DNA of 64,000 nucleotides from an uncultured Dehalococcoidia bacterium (GTDB taxonomy: Bacteria; Chloroflexota; Dehalococcoidia; Lucifugimonadales; GCA-2712585), in NCBI GenBank assembly GCA_951812825.1, contig OX638324.1, positions 1,115,141 through 1,179,140 on the forward strand, given 5' to 3'. Both the position numbers and the translations under genes were made by a program. Shown in pieces: positions 35,343 to 43,287 of this stretch. Every line of letters starts with the position of its first letter. The first letter of the stretch is position 1. A model generated the notes under the pieces. It did no database searches, was not told where the DNA came from, and was given only the letters and a program-made list of their open reading frames with translations.

Positions 35343-36212
35343 ATGACGGCTATAAGCACTACAACGAGAGGTACGGAGACCAGGCTCAGAGCGGTGGCAA
35401 GGCGTCGTGGGCTTACCATGACCGAGCTTGCAGGTAAAATGGGCGTGACCGCGGGATACTTGTCCAGGATTGCCATGGGAGGCAGACCCTGGACTCCCAC
35501 CATGAGGGAGAAGGCGATGGCCGTGCTGGGAGAGGTTCCCGCACAGGGAGTCGTCTACAGACAGGGAGGTGTGGTGAACGGGCAGAGCAGCTACATCAGG
35601 GAGCGGGCCAGGGAGCTGGGCATGAGCATGCAGAACCTAGCCGACCGGGTTGGAGTTTCCTACGGCTATATGGTACGGGCGTCCCGGGGCCGCAGGAACA
35701 TGAGCGTGAAGGTTCAGGCCCGGGTGGAATCGGCCCTGAAGGCTCCGGTCAGGGTCTCTCCCGAACAGTGCGCAGGCATCGACAGGGAGGCCGTGCGGGA
35801 GCGGATGAGAGCCCATGGCATCAGCCAGAATGAGGTGGCCCGGCGAGGTGGCATCAGCACCGGCCACCTCTCCCAGATCATGAACGGCAATCGCATCCCC
35901 TCGCCGGGGGTGCTGAAGCGACTACACGGGGTGCTCTTCCGCCGGACGCAGGCGGAGCGAGTCATGCCCGTCGAGCTCAAGGTGCTGGGTTGGCGCAAGG
36001 GTGAACGGAGCGGGATGGTCGTGCGCGGCGCCGGCGGCCCTGGGAACCGGGAAAGAGAAGACACCGTGCGGACCGGTGGAAGGGTGCCTGAGGGGGCGAA
36101 AGTGGAGTACGCATTCCGCACCGGTTACGACGGCATGGGCCGAGTCTCGGTGACCCACCTTGTCCAGCGGGGCTGTTCCACCATGCTGACGGAGCAAATA
36201 GACGCGACTTGA
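35343..36212 (+). CDS. Protein with three tandem HTH (XRE/Cro-like) domains
   Basis: A 289-residue protein. Three HTH units are visible: RGLTMTELAGKMGVTAGYLSRIAMGGR near residue 25, LGMSMQNLADRVGVSYGYMVRASRGRR near 92 and HGISQNEVARRGGISTGHLSQIMNGNR near 160. The C-terminal ~70 residues are not recognised. GGAGGAAG precedes ATG at 35343. It is likely a DNA-binding regulator of the neighbouring cassettes; targets unknown. Confidence 0.8.
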   Translation: MTAISTTTRGTETRLRAVARRRGLTMTELAGKMGVTAGYLSRIAMGGRPWTPTMREKAMAVLGEVPAQGVVYRQGGVVNGQSSYIRERARELGMSMQNLADRVGVSYGYMVRASRGRRNMSVKVQARVESALKAPVRVSPEQCAGIDREAVRERMRAHGISQNEVARRGGISTGHLSQIMNGNRIPSPGVLKRLHGVLFRRTQAERVMPVELKVLGWRKGERSGMVVRGAGGPGNREREDTVRTGGRVPEGAKVEYAFRTGYDGMGRVSVTHLVQRGCSTMLTEQIDAT

Positions 36213-36719
36213 CACCGGATACTGAGGTTGCGGACCAGACAGGTTCCTCCTATCGGCTATGCAGGCACCGGGGCATCTGACCGGGGACGGAGTTTGCCCC
36301 GGTGTGGCTGCCCCTTTGCCAGATTCATTAGACACCGCTCCCTAGCCTCACGCGAACGTTCTCTTGGACGGTGCCAATAGCAGCCCAGACACCATGGGCG
36401 TGAGTCTCAGCCTAGAAGCCTTTCAATGTGCGAGTTGTCGCTTAGCCTGGAGCAGGAGGCAGAGCTAGACGGAGTTGTGGGTTGATGCGGATTGCATGGT
36501 GGGAGGATACCATGATTCGGTGTCCTCCCACTTCGCTTCCATATATACGGCCTCTTCTGCGTTCTCAACAATCACTCAGCTTAGGCTACCGATCTCTCAC
36601 CCGTGCACGAAAAATTCTCAGCACCGGATCAGGACGATTCCAAATGCTTCGATAGTACTTCCCAGTGAAGATTGGGTGCCCGATTCCTTCCTCCTGTCAT
36701 CAAGTGGGGTAGGTCTGAT
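36213..36719. other. Gene-free stretch
   Basis: No frame with supportable start, ribosome site and composition. It lies between the convergent three-HTH and cysteine desulfurase genes. Base composition becomes more AT-rich toward the right. Confidence 0.5.
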
Positions 36720-37892
36720 TCAGGGATGATTAATCGACTGCCAACTCCTAGCAGCTAACGTTACCAGACGCGCCGCCTCATCGATTTCCTCATCGGTATT
36801 GAAGCGGCCAAAACTGAATCTTATGGATGATTCGGCCTCTACCTCACTTAACCCAAGAGATCTGAGAACGTGAGATGGTTCTGGCACACCAGTTGTGCAC
36901 GCGGAACCTGTGGCAGCGGCAAGGTGGGGCTGAAGGGACCCTAAAATATCTTGGGCCACTAGGCCGCTAAAGCGGAGGTTGGCATTTCCGGGATGCCTTG
37001 AGTCACCGGTGGGTCCATTCAGCAATACAGTTGGGACTTGCTCCTTGAGCAGTTTCACGAAGGAGTCCCGCTGTCTCGCCACTCGGCTTCGCTCCTTTCG
37101 ACCTTCAATCGAACGAAGAATGTCGATGGCGGAAGCCATTCCCATGCACAATGGAACGGGAACTGTGCCTGACCTCAGCCCGTTCTGTTGTCCGCCTCCG
37201 TAAATGATTGGCTCCACCAAATGCTGGACATCACGCCTTATGAAAAGGGCGCCGATTCCCTTAGGACCGTATATCTTATGCCCTGAAAGGCTTATCAGAT
37301 CGGCTTGGGATGCCAATTGCTCCATGTCCATAGCACATGGAGCCTGTGCAGCATCACAGTGGAACAGAATGCCATAGGATTGAAGCATTCTTGAGATGGT
37401 TCCAATGTCCTGAATGGTTCCAATTTCGTTGTTCACGGCCATAATGGAAACCATAAGCACCGATTCATCCAGCATCTCCTGGAGAGCGCCCAAATCTACA
37501 AAGCCTTCTTCGTCTACTGGAATGATCTCAACCGCAAGTCCTTCCCGCTCAGCTAGAGATCTTGCTGCTTCAAGCACACACTTGTGCTCTATCGCACTCA
37601 CCAAGATACGCTGTCTCCCTGAGTTGGCACGACGGGCTAGACCTAGCAATGCAAGGTTATTGGATTCTGTGGCACCTGACGTAAAGATCAACTCGTCAGG
37701 ATCCGCACCGATAAGGTTAGCGACAGATATGGCAGACTTTTCTACTGCGTCTGAGGCATGCCATCCAACCACATGATCATTAGAGTGAGGATTCCCATAC
37801 ATTTCTCTCCAATAGGGTTCCATCCCCTCAACAACGCGAGGATCTACCGGAGTGGTGGCCTGATAGTCTGCGTAGATTGTTCTAGAAGGCAT
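36720..37892 (-). CDS. Cysteine desulfurase (IscS/NifS/DndA-like)
   Basis: A 390-residue PLP enzyme that takes sulfur from cysteine and passes it on as persulfide. Motifs: YADYQATTPVDPRV at the start, TSGATESNNLAL near 70, IEHKCVLE near 100, the PLP-lysine SLSGHKIYGPKG near 202 and the sulfur-carrying Cys in ATGSACTTG near 325. ATG at 37892 is chosen over an upstream TTG. It is divergent from the DUF4007-led operon, 136 bp away, and probably supplies sulfur to the DndC-like protein. Confidence 0.9.
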   Translation of the reverse strand: MPSRTIYADYQATTPVDPRVVEGMEPYWREMYGNPHSNDHVVGWHASDAVEKSAISVANLIGADPDELIFTSGATESNNLALLGLARRANSGRQRILVSAIEHKCVLEAARSLAEREGLAVEIIPVDEEGFVDLGALQEMLDESVLMVSIMAVNNEIGTIQDIGTISRMLQSYGILFHCDAAQAPCAMDMEQLASQADLISLSGHKIYGPKGIGALFIRRDVQHLVEPIIYGGGQQNGLRSGTVPVPLCMGMASAIDILRSIEGRKERSRVARQRDSFVKLLKEQVPTVLLNGPTGDSRHPGNANLRFSGLVAQDILGSLQPHLAAATGSACTTGVPEPSHVLRSLGLSEVEAESSIRFSFGRFNTDEEIDEAARLVTLAARSWQSINHP

Positions 37893-38028
37893 AGTCCTCA
37901 ACTCCGCATCAGAGGGTGGGAAGTCCCGTGAATTCCTTCAAACCGATGATTCTGAGATTAGAGTCTAACTACAAAGTACACTAGGAGTATGATATCATCC
38001 AACTGGACGAATCATCCAGGAGCAAACT
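37893..38028. promoter_or_regulatory. Divergent promoter region with ATCATCCA repeat
   Basis: ATCATCCA occurs at 37994-38001 and 38011-38018 (17-bp period), just before the DUF4007 ribosome site. TATGAT at 37988-37993 is a -10-like element for the rightward operon; no good -35 is visible. The repeat could be an operator controlling modification and restriction together. Confidence 0.4.
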
Positions 38029-38994
38029 ATGTCGCGAGGTTTCATCTTTCGGGAAGGTTACCGTCCTCAGCTCTCAGGACATGAAACGTTTCCTCTTCGA
38101 TATGGCTGGCTAAAGAAGGCTTTCGATGCAGTACAGTCAACCACAGGCAATGGCGACAATAGATCCGTCTTCAACGGCGACGACGCCATTGCCCGTTTCG
38201 GTGTTGGCAAAAACATGGTTGCGTCCATACGTCATTGGGCACATGTGACCGGAATTATAGATGATCGACGTAGCGAGCATCAAATTTGCAGTACGGATTT
38301 AGGCAGACTACTTTTTGCGGACGATGGCATTGATCCATACATGGAGAACCCTGCTACATCGTGGCTTGTTCATTGGAACCTCGCGGGACAACCTGACAAG
38401 ACCACTTGGTTCTGGGCCTTCAACAACTATCCTGCCCTCTTCTTTGAGCGCGAAATGCTCGTATATGGAATCGTCAGGCTCGCTGAGGATCAGGCATGGC
38501 CGAGATGGTCCGTAGCCACGATCAAAAGGGATGTTGCCTGCTTTGTGCGGACCTACGTGCCGCAGCCCACAACTAAGAAAGCGAGCTACGAAGATTCTCT
38601 GGAGTCTCCCCTTACAGAGCTGGGATTAATAAGACCCACCGGTCGTCGTGATGGATTTCGATTCGTCCGGGGCCCCAAGCCTTCCTTGGGCGTCGGCGTC
38701 TTGTGTTACGCTATAACGGAATTTTGGGGGCAAAATTTCGATTCGGCCAACTCCTTGTCCTTTGAGGCCTTAGCCCACTCACCAGGCTCCCCTGGCAGGG
38801 TCTTTCTATTGGATGAGAACAGTCTTGTGGACCAGCTTGGTGGATTGGAAGAACTTACTAATGGCGAATATCGGTGGTCTGAGACGGCCGGCTTGAAGCA
38901 GTTGATCAGAGAGCGACCACTGACCCATAAAGACGCTCTAAGGGTTTTGGCGAAAGATTACGGCGTGCATCACGATGAGGACGAAGCGTCGTGA
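38029..38994 (+). CDS. DUF4007 family protein
   Basis: A 321-residue DUF4007 protein: LSGHETFPLRYGWLKKAFDAV is the family's N-terminal signature, followed by GVGKNMVASIRHWAHVTGII. DUF4007 genes occur beside phosphorothioation-type and sulfur-using PAPS-reductase-like genes; its own activity is unknown, with a helical DNA-binding role suspected. AGGAG lies before ATG at 38029. GTGA overlap with the next gene indicates coupling. First gene of the rightward eight-gene operon. Confidence 0.85.
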   Translation: MSRGFIFREGYRPQLSGHETFPLRYGWLKKAFDAVQSTTGNGDNRSVFNGDDAIARFGVGKNMVASIRHWAHVTGIIDDRRSEHQICSTDLGRLLFADDGIDPYMENPATSWLVHWNLAGQPDKTTWFWAFNNYPALFFEREMLVYGIVRLAEDQAWPRWSVATIKRDVACFVRTYVPQPTTKKASYEDSLESPLTELGLIRPTGRRDGFRFVRGPKPSLGVGVLCYAITEFWGQNFDSANSLSFEALAHSPGSPGRVFLLDENSLVDQLGGLEELTNGEYRWSETAGLKQLIRERPLTHKDALRVLAKDYGVHHDEDEAS

Positions 38995-41900
38995 CCACTT
39001 TGTCGGAACATGTTCGCGTCTCCCGGCGGTTTCGCAGATCTATTCGAATCGATACGGACCTCTCAGACCCTGCGGCTCTTGAGGGGTTCGTGTGTCCGCC
39101 ATCGTCTGCCGCCGTGCTTGAGACGATGGCTAGGCACGTCTCGGAATCTGGTCAAGCTGCTTTCACCTGGACAGGTCCCTATGGTACGGGGAAGTCCAGC
39201 CTAGCCGTAGCCCTCAGCTCTCTGATGAACGGCAACGCTGAAGTAAGGAATGCCACATTTGGCGTTCTCGGTGCTGGGACTTCCAATATCCTCTTGGATG
39301 CCTTACCGCCCAAGCCAAGGGGTTGGCGTATTCTTCCAGTGGTAGGAAGAAGAGATCAACCCGCACGGGTCATTGGAGAAGCCCTTCAAAGATTACGGAT
39401 GGTTCGTAAAAGTAGACTTGCCAATTGGAATGACGAAGACGTCCTTGAGTCCCTCATGCGCATCTCTAGGCGCACCCCAAAGCAATACGGCGGGCTAATG
39501 GTCTTTATAGATGAAATGGGGAAGTTCCTCGAGGGTGCTGCCTATGATGGCACCGATATCTACTTCTTCCAGCAGCTGGCGGAAATCGCCTCACGCAGCA
39601 ATGGCAGACTGATAGTCGTTGGCATTCTGCACCAGGCCTTTGAGGAATACGCATTCCGACTATCCCGCGAGATGCGCGATGAGTGGGCGAAGATCCAGGG
39701 AAGATTTCTTGATCTCTCGGTCACCATCGGGCCTGACGAACAACTTGAGCTTTTGGGGCGTGCCATCGAAATCGACGTGGACAATGAAATGCGGACCCCA
39801 ATTGCGAAGGAAGTGTCTCGGTTACTGCACCGCGACACTCCGTCGCGATTGTTGGAAGACTGTTGGCCTCTGCATCCTGTCACAGCATGCTTGCTTGGAC
39901 CCATTTCTCGTAGGCGATTCGGGCAGAACCAGCGCAGCCTATTCAGTTTCCTGAATTCAATGGAACCCCAAGGATTCCAAGATTTTCTTCGGGTGGCCAC
40001 AGACGGGGATCTATTTGCCCCAGAGCAGGTCTGGGACTATCTGAGGGCAAACCTGGAGCCATCAATTATTGCCTCCCCCGACGGCCATCGCTGGGCAATG
40101 GCAGTGGATGCCTTGGAGCGGTGTCGCGCCTTAGGAGGCGATGACACTGAAGAGCGTCTCTTGAAGGTCATCGGATTGGTAGACATGTTCAAGGAACGCT
40201 CTGGACTTGTTGCAAGCCGCGAACTGCTTTGCCTGGCAATTCATGATTGCACGGAGCGACAGATTCTAGAGGGCCTTGAGCGCCTACAAGAGGCCTCATT
40301 GGTGGTCTTTCGCAAGTTCAGCAACAGTTACAGCGTCTTCGAGGGTAGTGACTTCGACATTGAGCGCGCTGTCGACGAAGCATATGAGTCTGTGCAGGAA
40401 GTCGATTTCGATAGGCTCACCGCTCTCTCTGGTCTGCAGCCCGTAATCGCTAAGCGCCACTACCATGAAACAGGAGCCATTAGATGGTTTGAAACCGATG
40501 TGGTGCCTTTGCGGGATATCGAAAGCATCGCAGAGAACTACAAGCCTCGCGGTAGCTCTGTTGGCACGTTTCTGCTGGCCCTCCCTACCCGAGGTGACTC
40601 GCCCGCATTGGTAAGGAAGGTTGCCGACAACCTCGATAGTATATTGCCAGCAGGGGTTGTGGTAGGTATACCCGGCGGGAAGGCTTGGGATATAGAAAGC
40701 CTAGCTCGTGAACTGATTGCCTTAGAGCGGGTACAGGGTACGACCCCTGAGCTCCGAGGAGACAGGGTAGCACGCATAGAAGTCGAGACCCGCATTGGGG
40801 ATCTTCAAGACCGGATTGAGCAAGAGTTGAGACGAGCGTTGCGTAGCGCCGTGTGGCGTGGTAGAGGATTAGACCCAGGGCACCGCTCTCCGGCATCGCT
40901 GAATGCCCTCGCTTCCAACATGGCCGACGACAGGTTCCACGAATCGCCTCAACTTAAGAATGAGCTCTTGAATCGAATCAGGCCATCCAGTAACGCCATA
41001 GCCGCACAGAACGCACTGCTTAGACGAATGGTTCTCCACGAAGGCGAGGAGAGACTTGGGATTGAGGGATTCCCAGCCGAAGGCGGGCTGTTCGCCTCAC
41101 TACTTGAAACTACCGGCATATACCGGAACACGCTGGACGTATGGAGGTTTGTGGCTCCCAAGCCCGACCGTGACCCCCACAACCTTCTTCCCATTTGGGA
41201 AGCTGCTACGCAGTTGTTGGAAGAGAATTCACATCGCGCCGTATCCGTTGAGGAAATCTTCGATCTGTGGCGAAGGCCTCCTTTCGGTGTCAAGGACGGC
41301 CTGCTGGCTGTTCTCGTAGTCGCCTTCGCTCTGTCCAAGGCTCATACCCTCGCCTTCTATAGGCAGGGAGTATTTCAGGTGCGATTGACTGATCTGGACA
41401 CAGACTATCTCGCCAAAGACCCTTCAGATATTCAGCTGCGATGGATGGACATGTCCAACGTATCTCGTCAATTGCTGGCAAATATGGCCGACATCGTTCG
41501 AGACATGGATGATGGCAACGAGCTGCCTAACCTAGAGCCCATTGACGTGGCGAGAGGATTGGTTGCCATATACTATGGTCTTCCAGATTGGGCTGGGCGA
41601 ACGCAACGGCTGTCGAGTGTTGCAAGGCAAGTCCGGCATCTGTTCAAACAGGCCAAGGACCCTAACCAGTTGATCTTCGACGACATTCCGCAAGCCTTGA
41701 ATGGAAGAGGCAAGCCACAAGACATAAATGACATTACCCAAGTGTCAGCCATCCTTCGGGAGGCGCTGACAGAGTTGACACAGGCGTACCCCTCGATGTT
41801 GCATCGGCTCAGAGAGTTGCTCCTGTTGGAGTTGCAAGTTCCTAATGCTTCGCCTTCTATGTTGTCGGATCTTCGCGGTCGTGCAGAGAACATTTTGGGC

Positions 41901-42374
41901 GTCGGGGGGGACCACCGTTTGGAAGCATTCGTTATTCGGCTCTCTAGGTTTGATGGCTCGCACGAAGCCATGGAAAGCCTAGCTAGTATGGCAACCAACA
42001 AACCCCTTCACAATTGGGTGGACGCTGATGTCGACCGGGCAGCCCTTGAGCTAGCTGAACTGGCCCAGAGATTCCTCCGTGTGGAAGCCCTTGTTCGAGT
42101 GAAAGGTCGTGCCAGTAAGCGTCATGCTATGGCAGTGTTTATTGGATTGGACGGGAGACCTACGCCACTGCACGAGGAATTTGAAATAGGAGACATTGAG
42201 AAAGCAGAGGTGGACATCCTGGTTGAACAGCTAGATGAGTCGCTGAAGAAACACGGCGGAGATCGTCGAAATGTGATACTTGCCGCATTGGCTGAGGTAA
42301 GTGCTCGTCACCTTGGCGATACCGCCACGGAACTACGGTTGGATTCACTTGAGGTAGAACAGGACGCACTATGA
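38991..42374 (+). CDS. Large P-loop ATPase
   Basis: A 1127-residue ATPase. Walker A GPYGTGKSSLAVALSS is near residues 62-77 and Walker B LMVFIDEMGKFLEG near 170; the remaining ~900 residues are mainly helical and not recognised. The size and position suggest a motor or assembly platform comparable to the large ATPases of BREX or Dnd restriction modules, but I cannot assign it to BrxC, PglY or DptH. GTG start at 38991 overlaps the DUF4007 stop; its own stop overlaps the next start (ATGA). Confidence 0.8.
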   Translation: MTTLSEHVRVSRRFRRSIRIDTDLSDPAALEGFVCPPSSAAVLETMARHVSESGQAAFTWTGPYGTGKSSLAVALSSLMNGNAEVRNATFGVLGAGTSNILLDALPPKPRGWRILPVVGRRDQPARVIGEALQRLRMVRKSRLANWNDEDVLESLMRISRRTPKQYGGLMVFIDEMGKFLEGAAYDGTDIYFFQQLAEIASRSNGRLIVVGILHQAFEEYAFRLSREMRDEWAKIQGRFLDLSVTIGPDEQLELLGRAIEIDVDNEMRTPIAKEVSRLLHRDTPSRLLEDCWPLHPVTACLLGPISRRRFGQNQRSLFSFLNSMEPQGFQDFLRVATDGDLFAPEQVWDYLRANLEPSIIASPDGHRWAMAVDALERCRALGGDDTEERLLKVIGLVDMFKERSGLVASRELLCLAIHDCTERQILEGLERLQEASLVVFRKFSNSYSVFEGSDFDIERAVDEAYESVQEVDFDRLTALSGLQPVIAKRHYHETGAIRWFETDVVPLRDIESIAENYKPRGSSVGTFLLALPTRGDSPALVRKVADNLDSILPAGVVVGIPGGKAWDIESLARELIALERVQGTTPELRGDRVARIEVETRIGDLQDRIEQELRRALRSAVWRGRGLDPGHRSPASLNALASNMADDRFHESPQLKNELLNRIRPSSNAIAAQNALLRRMVLHEGEERLGIEGFPAEGGLFASLLETTGIYRNTLDVWRFVAPKPDRDPHNLLPIWEAATQLLEENSHRAVSVEEIFDLWRRPPFGVKDGLLAVLVVAFALSKAHTLAFYRQGVFQVRLTDLDTDYLAKDPSDIQLRWMDMSNVSRQLLANMADIVRDMDDGNELPNLEPIDVARGLVAIYYGLPDWAGRTQRLSSVARQVRHLFKQAKDPNQLIFDDIPQALNGRGKPQDINDITQVSAILREALTELTQAYPSMLHRLRELLLLELQVPNASPSMLSDLRGRAENILGVGGDHRLEAFVIRLSRFDGSHEAMESLASMATNKPLHNWVDADVDRAALELAELAQRFLRVEALVRVKGRASKRHAMAVFIGLDGRPTPLHEEFEIGDIEKAEVDILVEQLDESLKKHGGDRRNVILAALAEVSARHLGDTATELRLDSLEVEQDAL

Positions 42375-43213
42375 GCAACGTTCGAGCCGAGTATCATGTC
42401 TTGGGATTGTCTGGAGGTCGCGACAGTGCGGCATTGGCCATCTACATGCGACAGAATCATCCCGACCTGGAACTAGACTATTTCTTCACGGACACAGGAA
42501 AAGAACTTCCAGAAGTGTATGAATTTCTCGTAAAGCTTGAAGGGTTCCTGGGCCAGCCCATCTTGCGCCTGAACCCGGACAGGGATTTCGATTTCTGGCT
42601 AAAGCAGTATGGCAATTTCTTACCCTCCGCCCAGACCCGATGGTGCACTAGACAGTTGAAGTTGCGTCCATTTGAGCAGTGGATTCGTCCACTACTGGAT
42701 AAAGGTGACCTGGTGTTCAGCTATGTTGCAATTAGAGCTGATGAAGAATACCGAGAGGGATACGCCTCCAAGCATAAGAATCTAAGGGTGAGGTTGCCCT
42801 TTAAGGATGCCGGAATTGACAAAGGCGGTGTATTGGACATTCTTGATAGTGTCGGGGTAGGGTTGCCAACTTACTATGAGTGGAGGACCCGGAGTGGTTG
42901 TACTTTCTGTTTCTTTCAACAGAAGATAGAATGGGTTCGCTTGATGGAACGGCACCCGCATTATTTTGAGGAAGCCAAGCGCTACGAGAAGACTGCAATT
43001 GACCACGGTTCACCATTCAGTTGGAGTCAAGGCGAATCCTTGGAACAACTCGAGAAACCGGAGCGCGTGGCGCAAATCAAGGAGAGTCATAGAATTCGTT
43101 TGGAGCGAATTCGTGCAAAACAGCCGATAAACCCTCTGAGATCGGATGCAGAACCCATCGATATCGATGACATTTATGGGAAATCCAAGGTTTGTCTAGC
43201 ATGTCACAAATGA
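42371..43213 (+). CDS. DndC-like PP-loop ATP pyrophosphatase (PAPS reductase family)
   Basis: A 280-residue protein. The PP-loop LSGGRDSAAL is near residues 13-22, with Arg where Lys is usual. Cysteines are in RWCTRQLK near 90, GCTFCFF near 176-179 and KVCLACHK at the C-terminus, suggesting a 4Fe-4S cluster as in DndC. DndC-type enzymes activate the DNA backbone with ATP and insert sulfur. It lies next to the large ATPase and across from the cysteine desulfurase, so a sulfur-transfer role is likely. Confidence 0.85.
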   Translation: MSNVRAEYHVLGLSGGRDSAALAIYMRQNHPDLELDYFFTDTGKELPEVYEFLVKLEGFLGQPILRLNPDRDFDFWLKQYGNFLPSAQTRWCTRQLKLRPFEQWIRPLLDKGDLVFSYVAIRADEEYREGYASKHKNLRVRLPFKDAGIDKGGVLDILDSVGVGLPTYYEWRTRSGCTFCFFQQKIEWVRLMERHPHYFEEAKRYEKTAIDHGSPFSWSQGESLEQLEKPERVAQIKESHRIRLERIRAKQPINPLRSDAEPIDIDDIYGKSKVCLACHK

Positions 43214-43287
43214 TCCTTTTCCACCTAAGGCGCTGGGTGCTAGGCCATTTGCCCCGACTCTTGTTGGCCAAAGAGGATTCAGGGTAA

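Noticed and set aside
38991-42374. Assignment of the large ATPase to BrxC/PglY of BREX
   Set aside because: No BREX methyltransferase, PglZ or Lon-like gene is nearby, and only the P-loop motifs are recognisable.
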